Shown here piece by piece: positions 39,885 through 49,509 of a DNA stretch of 64,000 nucleotides. Numbering within the stretch: the first letter of the stretch is position 1; each line of letters starts with the position of its first letter. Below the pieces are notes generated by a model, which worked only from the letters and a program-made list of their open reading frames with translations, ran no database searches and had not been told where the DNA came from. Made by a program: the position numbers and the translations under genes. This stretch comes from Formivibrio sp. (GTDB lineage Bacteria; Pseudomonadota; Gammaproteobacteria; Burkholderiales; Chitinibacteraceae), in NCBI GenBank assembly GCA_031291275.1, contig JARLJJ010000107.1, positions 1 to 64,000 on the forward strand, read 5' to 3'.

Positions 39885-40172
39885 TCAACGCTTGACCGGG
39901 ACACTTGCACCCAGTGCGCTCTCCGTACCGGGTACGGAGCAATACTTCACCGCTGAAGCATCAACCTGCTGCAGCTTGAATTTCATCTTGGCCACATCAC
40001 CCTGATAATTGACCGGGCTGGTCAAACGCTTGCGAATCAATTTGGCCTCCAGCTGCAAGTGCTGGCAGCGTGCCGCCTCCAGCGCAGCCAACCTGGCCGG
40101 ATCTGCTTGGTAATACTGCTCTGCAGACGCCATCCCTGCCACCAGAAAAACCACCATAAACACTAGACGCAC
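39885..40172 (-). CDS. Small exported protein of unknown function
   Basis: This 95-residue protein has a signal peptide (LVFMVVFLVAGMASA, cleavage near ASA-E) and a mature part that is mainly helical and polar with two cysteines (AARCQHLQ and VKYCSV), likely to form a disulfide. I do not recognise a family. The GTG start at 40172 is six bases after GGAGGA and overlaps the pabC stop by ten bases; an ATG five codons later would also give a signal peptide. The overlap with pabC suggests translational coupling, but the function of the pair need not be related. Confidence 0.65.
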   Translation of the reverse strand: MRLVFMVVFLVAGMASAEQYYQADPARLAALEAARCQHLQLEAKLIRKRLTSPVNYQGDVAKMKFKLQQVDASAVKYCSVPGTESALGASVPVKR

Positions 40173-40996
40173 TGCCACTCCTCCCGCTCCATTTGCACAA
40201 CTTCCCGCGTCAACGGATGTAATTTTTCTACCTGCCAAAAATGCCCATCAAGGCTCACCACCGGCATCAATCCAAGCAAACTGTTGCTAATCCAAACTCG
40301 ATCTGCCGCCCACAGCGTTTCCAACGCCAAAGCCTGCTCGGCCACCGGCAAATGCAGACGCCGCGCGGCATCCAGCGCCACCTCGCGCATCACACCTGTG
40401 ACGCCTCCCGTATCAAGCCGTGGCGTAACCAGTTTACCGTCGCTCAACGCCAGAACATTGCTCATCACGCCTTCCAGCACATTACCATCGCGGTCCAGCA
40501 ATAGTCCTTCCAAAATTGCCGGGTCACTCCATTCGCGCCGCGCCATGACATTTTCCAAACGGTTCAGGTGTTTCACCCCGGCCAGGGCTGGCTGCCAAGA
40601 GGCGCGCATCCGGCAAAGCCGTACTGTCACACCTTGCTCATAGCCCTGCGCCGGGTAGGCATGCCTGGGGGCGATCTGCACAATGCGGTTGGGCACGATA
40701 TCAGCCACAGCCGCGTAGCCACGCACCGATTCGCCGCGCGTCACGATGATCTTGAACACAGCATCGGGCCAGCCGGTTTGCGCAAGCAGCTGCCGGATCT
40801 CGTCCAGCAGCTGGGTTTCCGCAGGTGCCGCAATGCCAAGTACAGCGCAATCGGCACACAGCTTGCGGTAATGCCGCGCCCAGAAAGCCAAATGGCCCGC
40901 CCGACATTTGACCGTGCGAAACACCCCGTCGCCGAACTGGATCGAGCGGTCTGCCAAAGCCAGCGCCTGCGCCGGATTGCCGTTGACCAGCCTCAT
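40163..40996 (-). CDS. pabC: Aminodeoxychorismate lyase
   Basis: PabC is a fold-type IV PLP enzyme that cleaves 4-amino-4-deoxychorismate to p-aminobenzoate and pyruvate for folate synthesis. The 277-residue protein has the PLP Lys142 (GVKHLNRLENV), the early GDGVFRT loop, and EGVMSNVLAL further on. Its ATG overlaps the stop of pabB (ATGA), so the two proteins are made together. The frame remains open upstream to 41254, but that part lies inside pabB and is not coding in this frame. Branched-chain and D-amino-acid aminotransferases share the fold; the pabB coupling settles the call. Confidence 0.93.
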   Translation of the reverse strand: MRLVNGNPAQALALADRSIQFGDGVFRTVKCRAGHLAFWARHYRKLCADCAVLGIAAPAETQLLDEIRQLLAQTGWPDAVFKIIVTRGESVRGYAAVADIVPNRIVQIAPRHAYPAQGYEQGVTVRLCRMRASWQPALAGVKHLNRLENVMARREWSDPAILEGLLLDRDGNVLEGVMSNVLALSDGKLVTPRLDTGGVTGVMREVALDAARRLHLPVAEQALALETLWAADRVWISNSLLGLMPVVSLDGHFWQVEKLHPLTREVVQMEREEWQCV

Positions 40997-42285
40997 CCGT
41001 CGACACCCAGCGCACGCAACAGGCCGCGGGCCTTGTGGCGGGTTTCCATCAATTCGCGTTCCGGATCGGAATCGGCAACGATCCCGGCGCCGGCACGGAA
41101 ATACAACTGCTTGCCGCTTTGCATGAAGGTCCGGATCAGAATATTGAGATCGAGTGAACCATCGCGGTTGATATAGCCCAGGCTGCCGGTATAAGCGAGG
41201 CGCGGCCGGTCTTCCAGTTCGCGGATGATCTGCATGCAACGCACCTTGGGACAACCGGTGATCGTACCGCCCGGAAACAGCGCACGCAGGATATCGGCCG
41301 CATTCAAACCGGGACGCAAACGCGCCCGCACATTCGATTCGATATGATGAACAAACGCATACGTCGCCACCGCCATCAATTCATTGACCTCCACCGATCC
41401 TGGCACGGCAATGCGGCCCAGATCGTTACGCTCCAGATCGACCAGCATGATGTGTTCGGCGCGCTCTTTCGCCGTTTCCAGCAAACGCGCCTTCAGCTCA
41501 GCATCCTCGACCGGATCAGAGGAACGTCGATGCGTGCCGGCTATCGGCCGGGTATCGATTATGTCGCCGCGCACCTGCGCCAGCCGTTCGGGTGAAGAGC
41601 TGATGATCTGATGCGCCCCCAGATCCAGCACTGCAGAAAATGGCGCCGGATTGGCCTCGCGCAAGCGGGCATACACATCCGCAGCGCTCCCTGCCGCCAG
41701 CTCGATATCCCAGCCGCGCGACAGATTGACCTGAAACACATCACCGTCATAGATATAGCGCTTGCACCTTGTCACGCCATCCAGAAACGCCTGCGGATCA
41801 TCCTCGCTAATACTCGCGACCTTGACCGGTGCCGATTCCCAGCGCACTTCGGCCAGCGCCGCCTGCAAGACAGCCAATTCCTCGGCCGATTCCGCCACCA
41901 GTATCGCCACGCCGCTGCCGCGTTCGACCAGCACGGCGGCAGGACAGCGAATCAGTGCGGCAGCAGGAAATGATTCGTCATTGCGCGCGAGGACCGTTGG
42001 CTCAAACACTTCGAGCAACTCATAGCCTGCGTACACCAGCCACCCGCCACTAAATGGCAGATTCGTCGCAACGGACGGGCCGCGCGGCAAGGCTGCCAAA
42101 TCGCGCACAAAGTCTGCTGCGGCATGCTGCGGATAAATCCTTGTTTGCTGCGGCAAAGCAAAAAGCACATCCCAGCCTTCCGGCCCGCAAGACTGCAGCA
42201 GCGCGGGAAACAGGTCGCGCCGAGCGGCGTGCAGTGCCAACAGGTCCGGCACGGTGGAGAGCAGTTGGGTATGGAGCGCTGACAT
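40993..42285 (-). CDS. pabB: Aminodeoxychorismate synthase component I (PabB type), with PIAGT motif
   Basis: PabB aminates chorismate to aminodeoxychorismate with ammonia from PabA. The 430-residue protein has the chorismate-binding fold, with DGDVFQVNLSRGW, SSSPERLAQVRG, the LVDLERNDLGRI segment and FPGGTITGCPKVRCMQII. At residues 247-251 it has PIAGT, the anthranilate-synthase pattern, whereas E. coli-type PabB has PIKGT with a nucleophilic Lys. Other PabB proteins are known to have PIAGT, so this is a subfamily feature and not proof of TrpE function. The overlap with pabC supports the folate role. The ATG at 42285 is preferred over an upstream one. Confidence 0.88.
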   Translation of the reverse strand: MSALHTQLLSTVPDLLALHAARRDLFPALLQSCGPEGWDVLFALPQQTRIYPQHAAADFVRDLAALPRGPSVATNLPFSGGWLVYAGYELLEVFEPTVLARNDESFPAAALIRCPAAVLVERGSGVAILVAESAEELAVLQAALAEVRWESAPVKVASISEDDPQAFLDGVTRCKRYIYDGDVFQVNLSRGWDIELAAGSAADVYARLREANPAPFSAVLDLGAHQIISSSPERLAQVRGDIIDTRPIAGTHRRSSDPVEDAELKARLLETAKERAEHIMLVDLERNDLGRIAVPGSVEVNELMAVATYAFVHHIESNVRARLRPGLNAADILRALFPGGTITGCPKVRCMQIIRELEDRPRLAYTGSLGYINRDGSLDLNILIRTFMQSGKQLYFRAGAGIVADSDPERELMETRHKARGLLRALGVDG

Positions 42286-42343
42286 GGGCGCGATTGTAGC
42301 CGCAGCCCGGATGAAGCCAAAGGTGAAAAGGCGACAAATCATG

Positions 42344-42371
42344 AAAAAAGGCTGCCGAAGCAGCCTTTTTT
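42344..42371 (-). terminator. Intrinsic terminator of the fab operon
   Basis: AAAAAAGGCTGC (42344-42355) pairs with GCAGCCTTTTTT (42360-42371) with a CGAA loop, directly after the fabF stop on the minus strand. It is symmetric enough to also act on the plus strand. Confidence 0.9.
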
Positions 42372-42388
42372 ACATCATCACAACCCGA

Positions 42389-43633
42389 TCAAACGAAACG
42401 CTTGAACACCAGCGTACCGTTGGTACCGCCAAAACCGAACGAATTGGAAATCGCAATATCGATCTTCATTTCGCGTGCTGTATTGGCGACATAATCCAGA
42501 TCGCAGCCACCTTCGATATCTTGCTCGAAGATATTGATGGTCGGCGGGGAAATCTGGTTTTTCAAGGCCAGAATCGAGTAGATCGCTTCTACGCCGCCAG
42601 CGCCACCCAGCAAGTGGCCGGTCATCGATTTGGTGGAATTGACGACCAGTTTTTTGGCGTGATCGCCAAAGACCAGTTTGAGCGCATTGGTTTCATTGGC
42701 ATCGCCCACCGGCGTCGAGGTGCCGTGCGCGTTGACATAATCGACCTGGTCAAGGTTGATACGGGCATCACGCAGCGCATTGGTCACACCGCGCGCCGGG
42801 CCTTCAGCGGTCGGCGAGGTAATGTGGTACGCATCGGAGCTCATGCCAAAACCGATCAACTCTGCATAGATCTTCGCGCCACGCTTGACCGCATGCTCGT
42901 ATTCTTCCAGCACCAGGACACCGGCACCTTCACCAATCACGAAGCCATCGCGGCCCTTATCCCACGGACGGGAAGCCGTAGCCGGATCGTCATTGCGGGT
43001 AGACAGCGCCTTCATGGCGGCAAAACCACCGACGCCCAGACGCGAAATCGCGCCTTCGGCACCGCCGGCCACCATGACATCGGCATCGCCGTACTGAATT
43101 ACGCGGGCGGCATCGCCAATGCAATGCGCGCCGGTCGTGCAGGCAGAAACAATCCCGTAACTCGGACCTTGATAGCCCTTGAGGATCGTGACATGACCGG
43201 CGATCAGGTTGATCAGCGAGCCAGGAATGAAGAACGGGCCGATCTTGCGCACACCGCCGTTGATCAGGTCAACACCGGTGTTTTCGATCAGCGGCAAGCC
43301 GCCGATGCCTGAACCAATATTCACCCCCACGCGGGTCTTGTCGAGATCCGGAACATCATCCAGCCCGGAATCAGCCACCGCCTGCAGCGCGGCAGCTACG
43401 CCGAAATGGATGAACAGATCCATCCGGCGCGCTTCCTTGGCCGAAATGTACTGGGTGATATCAAAATCCCTGACCTCGCCGGCGATCTGGCAAGCCAGAT
43501 CAGAGGCATCGATGCGGGTAATACGGCCAATGCCGGAGCGGCCTGCCAATAGATTCGCCCAGCCGGTGGCAACATCATTGCCCACGGGGGAAATATGACC
43601 AAGACCAGTAACGACGACTCTGCGTTTGGACAC
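42389..43633 (-). CDS. fabF: Beta-ketoacyl-ACP synthase II
   Basis: FabF extends acyl-ACPs with malonyl-ACP in fatty acid elongation. The 414-residue protein has the condensing-enzyme triad Cys165 (VSACTTGAH), His303 (NAHGTSTP) and His340 ([12 protein letters not shown]). The GFGGTNG loop at the end is also conserved. It is the last gene of the yceD-rpmF-plsX-fabHDG-acpP-fabF series. A hairpin in the gap to acpP may lower its expression relative to the abundant carrier protein, and a terminator follows it. Confidence 0.97.
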   Translation of the reverse strand: MSKRRVVVTGLGHISPVGNDVATGWANLLAGRSGIGRITRIDASDLACQIAGEVRDFDITQYISAKEARRMDLFIHFGVAAALQAVADSGLDDVPDLDKTRVGVNIGSGIGGLPLIENTGVDLINGGVRKIGPFFIPGSLINLIAGHVTILKGYQGPSYGIVSACTTGAHCIGDAARVIQYGDADVMVAGGAEGAISRLGVGGFAAMKALSTRNDDPATASRPWDKGRDGFVIGEGAGVLVLEEYEHAVKRGAKIYAELIGFGMSSDAYHITSPTAEGPARGVTNALRDARINLDQVDYVNAHGTSTPVGDANETNALKLVFGDHAKKLVVNSTKSMTGHLLGGAGGVEAIYSILALKNQISPPTINIFEQDIEGGCDLDYVANTAREMKIDIAISNSFGFGGTNGTLVFKRFV

Positions 43634-43668
43634 GTTGTTCTCCAGAAACTTCAGCAGAAATAATCAAA

Positions 43669-43711
43669 AGACCTCTGACCGGCGTCTGTTCCCAGTGCCA
43701 GGCAGAGGTCT
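43669..43711 (-). terminator. Hairpin between acpP and fabF (possible partial terminator)
   Basis: AGACCTCTG (43669-43677) pairs with CAGAGGTCT (43703-43711) across a 25-base loop, followed on the minus strand by TTTTGATTATTT. Partial termination here would make acpP mRNA more abundant than fabF mRNA, but this is inference. Confidence 0.55.
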
Positions 43712-43728
43712 AACAACCCTGCTGCGAA

Positions 43729-43965
43729 TTACTTCAGGTTAGCGCTGACGTAGTCAATCGCTTGCTGAACGGTAGTGATCTTTTCGGCATCTTCGTCCGG
43801 AATTTCGCACTCGAATTCTTCTTCGAGGGCCATTACGAGCTCAACGGTGTCAAGAGAGTCTGCGCCGAGATCGTTCACGAAGGAAGATTCAGTTTTGACG
43901 TCAGTTTCAGGCACGCCAAGCTGTTCGGCTACGATCTTCTTCACGCGTTGTTCGAGATTTTCCAT
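43729..43965 (-). CDS. acpP: Acyl carrier protein
   Basis: AcpP carries growing acyl chains on a 4'-phosphopantetheine attached to Ser37 ([19 protein letters not shown]). The 78-residue acidic protein has the normal length and four-helix pattern. The ATG at 43965 gives [17 protein letters not shown]; the frame extends upstream but without likeness. It lies between fabG and fabF, as in most proteobacteria. The 149-bp gap to fabG may hold a promoter of its own. It is also a possible acyl donor for the biosynthetic operon at 24-33 kb. Confidence 0.98.
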   Translation of the reverse strand: MENLEQRVKKIVAEQLGVPETDVKTESSFVNDLGADSLDTVELVMALEEEFECEIPDEDAEKITTVQQAIDYVSANLK

Positions 43966-44114
43966 GGGATTAGTCCAAGCCTTTCTAAATTCAGAAAAAG
44001 TGCGAGCGCATTCTACCAAAAAAACAGCCCAAGCCAACAGGCCAAGGTGAATTCAGATCAAATACGCACCAGATTGACAAGACACGCAGTTAATTTTTCT
44101 GCGCGCATTGCCGG

Positions 44115-44858
44115 TTAATTCATAAACATGCCGCCATTTACATGCAGCGTACAACCAGTAATGTAACCTGCTTTATCCGATGCAAGGAAGCCAACTGCAT
44201 CAGCAATGTCCTGCGGGACACCAAGACGGCCGAGTGCAATGTTCTCGACCAGCTTGTTTTTTTGCTCTTCTGGCAAATTTTTGGTCATATCGGTATCAAT
44301 GAAGCCAGGCGCCACAGCATTAACTGTAACGCCCCGACTGCCGATTTCCTTGGCCAGTGATTTGGTAAAGCCGAACATTGCCGCCTTGGCGGCCGAGTAG
44401 TTGGTTTGTCCAGCATTGCCGGTAGCGCCAACTACCGAAGCGATATTGATGATACGCCCCCAACGAGCCTTCATCATGCCACGCATCACGGCTTTGGAAA
44501 GTTTGTACACTGGACGCAGATTGGTAGCAAAAACTGCATCCCACTCTTCGTCCTTCATGCGCATCAGGAGATTATCGCGTGTAATGCCCGCATTATTGAC
44601 CAAGATGGCAATATCACCAAATTCCTTGGTAATGGAATCCACAATATGGTCAATCGCTCCATCTTCCGTCACCTGCAGGCGTAGGCCGCGTCCAGGAAAG
44701 CCTGCGTCACGCAAATACTCACCAATAGCTTCAGCCCCACTCTCTGTCGTTGCCGTACCGACCACGGTCGCGCCCATGCGAGCAAGCTCCAGAGCAATCG
44801 ATTGACCAATACCACGAGAAGCGCCAGTAACCAGCGCAACTTTGCCGTGCAAATTCAT
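44115..44858 (-). CDS. fabG: 3-oxoacyl-ACP reductase
   Basis: FabG is the NADPH-dependent reductase of fatty acid elongation. The 247-residue short-chain dehydrogenase has TGASRGIGQ (coenzyme loop), NNAGITRDNL, the Ser of NIASVVG and the catalytic YSAAK. Length and the C-terminal VNGGMFMN are typical. It stands between fabD and acpP in the fab operon, with 55 bp to fabD. No oddity is seen. Confidence 0.97.
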   Translation of the reverse strand: MNLHGKVALVTGASRGIGQSIALELARMGATVVGTATTESGAEAIGEYLRDAGFPGRGLRLQVTEDGAIDHIVDSITKEFGDIAILVNNAGITRDNLLMRMKDEEWDAVFATNLRPVYKLSKAVMRGMMKARWGRIINIASVVGATGNAGQTNYSAAKAAMFGFTKSLAKEIGSRGVTVNAVAPGFIDTDMTKNLPEEQKNKLVENIALGRLGVPQDIADAVGFLASDKAGYITGCTLHVNGGMFMN

Positions 44859-44913
44859 ATCTACTCCCTACTTGGGCGGGCTCGACGGAACGGCCAGAAC
44901 CCAACAGTCTGAT

Positions 44914-45843
44914 TTAAAGCGCCGCCTTCAGTGCATCAAACGCAGCCAGATCGGTCAGCGCGAAATGCTGGGCTTCTGCCGCAATACGTTTGTTCAAACC
45001 CACCAATACCTTGCCCGGTCCGCACTCGGCCATCACGGTTACGCCGTCAAGCGCCATCTTCTGCGCGGTTTCCACCCAACGTACCGGCTGGTAAAGCTGG
45101 CGCACCAGCGCATCCTTGATCTTGGCCGGATCGGTATATGCAGCCACATCAGCATTATGCAGCACCGGAAATTCCGGTGCGCCAACCGTGATATCCGCCA
45201 GGGCTGCAGCCAATTTTTCTGCTGCCGGCTTCATCAAGGCACAGTGCGAAGGTACCGATACCGGCAGTGGCAAGGCGCGCTTGGCGCCTTTTTCCTTGCA
45301 AATAACCATGGCACGCTCGACCGCAGCCTTGCTGCCGGCAATCACCACTTGTCCTTGCGAGTTAAAGTTCACCGCGGCGACCACATCGCCCTGTGCTGCT
45401 TCGGCGCAGGCAGCCACGATCACTGCATCATCCAGCCCCAAAATCGCCGCCATGGCCCCTTGCCCTTCTGGTACGGCCGATTGCATGGCCTCAGCACGCA
45501 GACGCACCAGTTTTACCGCATCGGCAAATGTGATCGAGCCCGCCGCAGCCAACGCAGTATATTCGCCAAGGGAATGACCTGCAGCGACAACCGGCACAGC
45601 ACCACCCGCAGCACGCCACGCGCGGAACACGGCCACACCGGCCACCAGCATCAAGGGCTGGGTATTGACCGTGGCATTGATCACGGCCGCATCAGCGCCT
45701 TCCTGACACATGGCCCATAGATCCTGCCCAAGGACAGTACCGGCTTCTTCAAAGGTCTGACGCACTGAAGCATCGTCGGCAAAACCTTTCATCATGCCCA
45801 GCGACTGGGAACCCTGACCCGGGAATACCAAAGCAAACGTCAT
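44914..45843 (-). CDS. fabD: Malonyl-CoA:ACP transacylase
   Basis: FabD moves malonyl groups from CoA to ACP. The 309-residue protein starts MTFALVFPGQGSQSLGM and has the nucleophilic Ser91 in GHSLGEYTALA. VSVPSHCALM holds the catalytic His, and ECGPGKVL lies near the C-terminus. The ATG at 45843 is chosen because it gives the family start; the upstream extension to 45915 is not conserved. It follows fabH by about 100 bp in the operon. Confidence 0.96.
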   Translation of the reverse strand: MTFALVFPGQGSQSLGMMKGFADDASVRQTFEEAGTVLGQDLWAMCQEGADAAVINATVNTQPLMLVAGVAVFRAWRAAGGAVPVVAAGHSLGEYTALAAAGSITFADAVKLVRLRAEAMQSAVPEGQGAMAAILGLDDAVIVAACAEAAQGDVVAAVNFNSQGQVVIAGSKAAVERAMVICKEKGAKRALPLPVSVPSHCALMKPAAEKLAAALADITVGAPEFPVLHNADVAAYTDPAKIKDALVRQLYQPVRWVETAQKMALDGVTVMAECGPGKVLVGLNKRIAAEAQHFALTDLAAFDALKAAL

Positions 45844-45939
45844 CGTTTTATTCCTTCTTGAATCAAATCTCGCCACCGAGATGCAAAAAGCAATCCGACA
45901 AGGCGCACTTGTCACTCGGTCATTTTCGAAGCTGGTTTT

Positions 45940-46902
45940 TTAGTACTGGACTACCGTGGCACCCCAGGTAAAACCGCCGCCAATCCCTTCCAGCATCAGT
46001 GTCTGACCACGCTGAATACGCCCGGATCGAATGCCTTCATCCAACGCCAACGGTATCGAAGCCGCTGAAGTATTGCCATGCTGAGCGACCGTCACAATGA
46101 CTTTGTCCATTGGCAAATGCAGGTGCTTCGCCGTTGATTCAATAATGCGGATATTGGCTTGGTGGGGAACCAACCAGTCAAGCTGGGATTTATCCAGTCC
46201 TGCCATTTCCAGCGTTTCCAGGGCCACATCAGAGAGCGCACGCACAGCAAACTTGAAAACGGCACCGCCATCCATATAGATCCAGGGATCGCCGTCAATG
46301 ACACCATTCTTGATCCGGCCCGGCACATTCAGGATATCTTTATAACGGCCATCCGCGTGCAGCTTGCTCGCCAGGATGCCGGGCTCTTCGGATGCTTTGA
46401 GCACCACTGCGCCAGCACCGTCGCCAAACAACACACAAGTCGTGCGATCTTCCCAGTTAAGGATATGCGAAAGCGTTTCGGCACCGACCACCACGACACA
46501 CTTTGCCGTTCCGGATCGAATAAATTGCTCCGCAATAGTCAGTGCATAGATAAAGCCCGCACAGACGGCCTGAATATCAAAGGCCGGAAAACCATGCACG
46601 CCCAGCTTGTTCTGCAAAATCGTCGCCGTCGAAGGAAAAGTGTGATCCGGCGTTGTCGTCGCCACGATCAAGAGATCAATTTCGTCCTTGGCAATACCAG
46701 CAGAATCAATAGCCGCCTCAACCGCCTTGAGCGCGAGATCAGACGACAATTCGCCCTCTGCTGCAAAATGTCGTGCGCGGATACCCGTACGGGAAGCAAT
46801 CCACTCATCACTGGTTTCTACTTTCTGAGCGAGATCATCATTGGTGATCCGCTGGGCCGGCAAATAAGAACCAGTACCGGCAATGCGTGCATAAACTGTC
46901 AC
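45940..46902 (-). CDS. fabH: Beta-ketoacyl-ACP synthase III
   Basis: FabH starts fatty acid synthesis by condensing acetyl-CoA with malonyl-ACP. The 320-residue protein has the triad Cys114 (QAVCAGF), a His in VPHQANIRI and an Asn in [19 protein letters not shown] near the C-terminus is typical. It is directly downstream of plsX (18 bp) in the fab operon. It is clearly different from the KAS III paralogue at 31.3-32.3 kb, which has SCMS and NQVGAS at the same places. Confidence 0.96.
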   Translation of the reverse strand: MTVYARIAGTGSYLPAQRITNDDLAQKVETSDEWIASRTGIRARHFAAEGELSSDLALKAVEAAIDSAGIAKDEIDLLIVATTTPDHTFPSTATILQNKLGVHGFPAFDIQAVCAGFIYALTIAEQFIRSGTAKCVVVVGAETLSHILNWEDRTTCVLFGDGAGAVVLKASEEPGILASKLHADGRYKDILNVPGRIKNGVIDGDPWIYMDGGAVFKFAVRALSDVALETLEMAGLDKSQLDWLVPHQANIRIIESTAKHLHLPMDKVIVTVAQHGNTSAASIPLALDEGIRSGRIQRGQTLMLEGIGGGFTWGATVVQY

Positions 46903-46920
46903 AGAGTCCTCCTAATGAGG

Positions 46921-47973
46921 TCAATCAATATTGCTGTCAGCTGCCGCCGCGCGGTCGCTTTCAAAAGCGGCCATCTGGCTCTGCACTTTTTCGGTAATTC
47001 GCTGAATCACACCGGCACGCGCCTCTTCTTCGGCTTGGCGCAACGCCCACCAGAATCCGGTCTCATCGGCGCCACCATGGCTTTTAACCACAATGCCACG
47101 CAAACCCAGCAGCGTCGCGCCGTTATAGCGACGCGGGTCCATACGCTTCTTGAAACGGGCCAATACCGGCCAAGCAAACAACGCAAGCACCTTGCACCAC
47201 CATGCGCGCTTGAATTCCTCACGCAGGAATTCGACCAGCATTTTGGCGAGGCCTTCCGAAGCCTTCAAGGCAACATTACCAGTAAAGCCATCGCAGGCAA
47301 CCACATCCACCGTGCCTTTGTAGATGTCGTTCCCTTCTACATTTCCGAAGAAATTAAGACTGCTCCCCTTGAGCAACTCAGCAGCACCTTTAACAACTTC
47401 ATTACCCTTGATGTCTTCAGAGCCAATATTGAGCAGCCCAACAGTAGGGTTTTCTTTGTGCTGCAGTGCGCCCACGAGTGCTGCGCCCATCACAGCAAAC
47501 TGGAACAGTTGTTGTGGCGAGCAATCCACATTGGCACCCAGATCAAGCACACAAGTTTCACCACGCTGGGTTGGCAGCATCTTGGCAATTGCCGGGCGCT
47601 CAATACCAATGATCGTTTTCAGGACAAATCTTGCCGTCGCCATCAACGCACCGGTATTGCCGGCGGACACACAGGCATGCGCCTCTCCCGACTTGACCAG
47701 ATTGATCGCCACCCGCAATGACGAATCTTTCTTGTTCTTGAGCGCCGATTGAGGCGATTCATCCATCAAAACCACTTCACTGGCAGCGTGAATACGCAAA
47801 CGCGTACTGATCGTTGCATTATGTGCACGCAGCTCAGCTTCGATCACGTCTGGCAAACCAACCAAAACCACGCTTACCGCCGGGTGATCATCAAGAAAAC
47901 GTAGCGCAGCCGGTACCGTGACATGTGCACCGTGATCGCCACCCATCGCATCAATTGCAACCGTAATTTCCAT
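46921..47973 (-). CDS. plsX: Phosphate acyltransferase PlsX
   Basis: PlsX converts acyl-ACP to acyl-phosphate for phospholipid synthesis with PlsY. The 350-residue protein starts [15 protein letters not shown] and has the NTGALMA and LDLGANVDC segments and a C-terminal GGADETGF. The ATG at 47973 gives the conserved start; the upstream reading is not supported. It lies between rpmF and fabH, an order common to many bacteria. A perfect hairpin without a clear U tract stands between rpmF and plsX. Confidence 0.96.
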   Translation of the reverse strand: MEITVAIDAMGGDHGAHVTVPAALRFLDDHPAVSVVLVGLPDVIEAELRAHNATISTRLRIHAASEVVLMDESPQSALKNKKDSSLRVAINLVKSGEAHACVSAGNTGALMATARFVLKTIIGIERPAIAKMLPTQRGETCVLDLGANVDCSPQQLFQFAVMGAALVGALQHKENPTVGLLNIGSEDIKGNEVVKGAAELLKGSSLNFFGNVEGNDIYKGTVDVVACDGFTGNVALKASEGLAKMLVEFLREEFKRAWWCKVLALFAWPVLARFKKRMDPRRYNGATLLGLRGIVVKSHGGADETGFWWALRQAEEEARAGVIQRITEKVQSQMAAFESDRAAAADSNID

Positions 47974-48036
47974 AAACGCCTGTCTTTGCAGATATATCAA
48001 GCCGCATATCAGCCATGCGCAGAGCTACAATAGCGA

Positions 48037-48069
48037 ACGGCGCAAGCAGGTCAATCCTGCTTGCGCCGT
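48037..48069 (-). terminator. Perfect 14-bp hairpin between rpmF and plsX
   Basis: 48037-48050 pairs perfectly with 48056-48069 around a five-base loop. No T run follows on the minus strand, so it may be an RNA-processing or stabilising structure for the abundant rpmF message. On the plus strand it has only a distant TTTT. Confidence 0.5.
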
Positions 48070-48107
48070 GTAACTAACCTTTTGGTCAGCAAGGCATTTC
48101 AGGCAGA

Positions 48108-48287
48108 TTACTCGCCCTTGGCCTTGATCACGCGACGGCCACGATAGAAGCCGTTCGGGGAAATGTGGTGACGCAGATGCGCCTCACCCGTAGTCGCTTC
48201 AACGGCCAGAGCCGGCGCAGCCAGAAAATCGTGTGCACGACGCATACCGCGCTTGGACGGGGACTTTTTATTCTGTTGAACAGCCAT
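48108..48287 (-). CDS. rpmF: 50S ribosomal protein L32
   Basis: The 59-residue basic protein begins [20 protein letters not shown] and contains [20 protein letters not shown], which are L32 signatures. The zinc-type cysteine pairs of other bacteria are missing, as in E. coli. The start at 48287 follows AAGGAG by seven bases. It stands between yceD and plsX, the usual order. It is too short for common length cut-offs but the match is unmistakable. Confidence 0.97.
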   Translation of the reverse strand: MAVQQNKKSPSKRGMRRAHDFLAAPALAVEATTGEAHLRHHISPNGFYRGRRVIKAKGE

Positions 48288-48316
48288 GTTGTAACTCCTT
48301 GAAAACCAGTTATTTG

Positions 48317-48823
48317 TTAGTTCGAGTCTACCGCTTTCCCGGTTTTCAATTGCGCCAGGACAGCAAACGGATTCGGTTTCGCATCGCCAGAGAACTTTGC
48401 ACGGTCTCCGGTCGGATCACATATTGCGTGTCGGGGCGCATAGGGCAAAGCCAGCAGCACCTCATCCTCGACAAGCATTTCAACATCAAGCTCGGGCTCG
48501 AACAGAATTCCTTCCAGGTCTTCGTCCTGCGCCACCGCCTCATCCAGCTTCATTTCATCCTGAAACTGTGTCAACACAGTATCGGCCTTGACCCGAAACG
48601 GCATTGGTTTCAAGCAGCGCTGACAAACAAGTTCCAGATCCGCACTCACCTGCAAAAACAGGTAAGGGCGCTCTATCTTGTCAACATCACCGACAAGCTG
48701 CCATCTCACCTCACCATCAACAGAGGCAAGCTGATCATGCAAACGCGGCAAGGACTTGAGCGGAATCACACCGCCGAGCTCACCGCCTTCGCGGGAGAAT
48801 TCCACGCTGTGAATAACCGTCAT
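48317..48823 (-). CDS. yceD: YceD/DUF177 protein (23S rRNA accumulation protein)
   Basis: This 168-residue protein has the DUF177 Cys pair [10 protein letters not shown] (Cys67, Cys70) and an acidic middle part ([27 protein letters not shown]). It is known in E. coli and plants to promote 23S rRNA accumulation. The ATG at 48823 gives [14 protein letters not shown]; the longer frame is not supported. It is the first gene of the rpmF-plsX-fab series, divergent from maf. Confidence 0.9.
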   Translation of the reverse strand: MTVIHSVEFSREGGELGGVIPLKSLPRLHDQLASVDGEVRWQLVGDVDKIERPYLFLQVSADLELVCQRCLKPMPFRVKADTVLTQFQDEMKLDEAVAQDEDLEGILFEPELDVEMLVEDEVLLALPYAPRHAICDPTGDRAKFSGDAKPNPFAVLAQLKTGKAVDSN

Positions 48824-48915
48824 AACCTGCTGGCTCGAACCAGAAACCGCGCATGATATAATCTGCGACCCTATTCTGTCAAAGCCTATTAACGGCCACC
48901 CTTCCAGAAAAAGCC

Positions 48916-49509
48916 ATGCAAAAACAAGCCTCTCCCCACCTGCTGCTTGCCTCATCCTCCATTTACCGCAAAGAACTGCTTGCCAGACTCAGGATACCGT
49001 TCGAAACCGCCAGTCCGAATATCGACGAAACACCACAAGTGAATGAATCAGCAGCGCAGACCAGCCTGCGTCTGGCTGAAGCCAAAGCCCGTGCGTTGGC
49101 CGAGTTTTATCCAACCTATCTAATTATTGGCTCGGACCAAGTTGCGTTACTGGATGGCATCCAGCTTGGCAAACCAGGCAACCATGAATGTGCCGTTATG
49201 CAACTCCGCCAGATGCGCGGCCGGACCATTGAGTTTCATACTGCGCTGAGTTTGCTCAATGCGCAAACCGGGCACACTCAAACCACCGTTGATATTACCA
49301 GCGTAACCATGCGCAACTATTCGGACGCCGAGATCGAAACCTATCTTTTGCGCGAGAAGCCCTACGACTGCGCGGGCAGCGCCAAAACAGAAGGTTTGGG
49401 CATTGCACTGATTGCAGCCATCGAAAACCGCGACCCGACCGCGATTATCGGACTGCCAATGATCGAACTGGTCACCATGCTAAAAAACGAAGGGGTGGCA
49501 TTGCTATGA
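48916..49509 (+). CDS. maf: Maf-family nucleotide pyrophosphatase
   Basis: Maf proteins cleave the pyrophosphate from modified or canonical nucleoside triphosphates; the YceF branch prefers m7GTP. The 197-residue protein has LASSSIYRKELL, the IIGSDQVALLDG segment with the catalytic Asp, KPGNHECA and AGSAKTEGLG. The YceF branch is suggested by the rpmF/yceD context, though sequence alone does not decide. Its stop overlaps the next gene's start (ATGA). The divergent yceD is 92 bp away, with a TATAAT at 48857-48862 that could serve maf. Confidence 0.92.
   Translation: MQKQASPHLLLASSSIYRKELLARLRIPFETASPNIDETPQVNESAAQTSLRLAEAKARALAEFYPTYLIIGSDQVALLDGIQLGKPGNHECAVMQLRQMRGRTIEFHTALSLLNAQTGHTQTTVDITSVTMRNYSDAEIETYLLREKPYDCAGSAKTEGLGIALIAAIENRDPTAIIGLPMIELVTMLKNEGVALL

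Noticed and set aside
46159-47721. 520-codon open frame on the plus strand
   Set aside because: It is antisense to fabH and plsX, both unmistakable.
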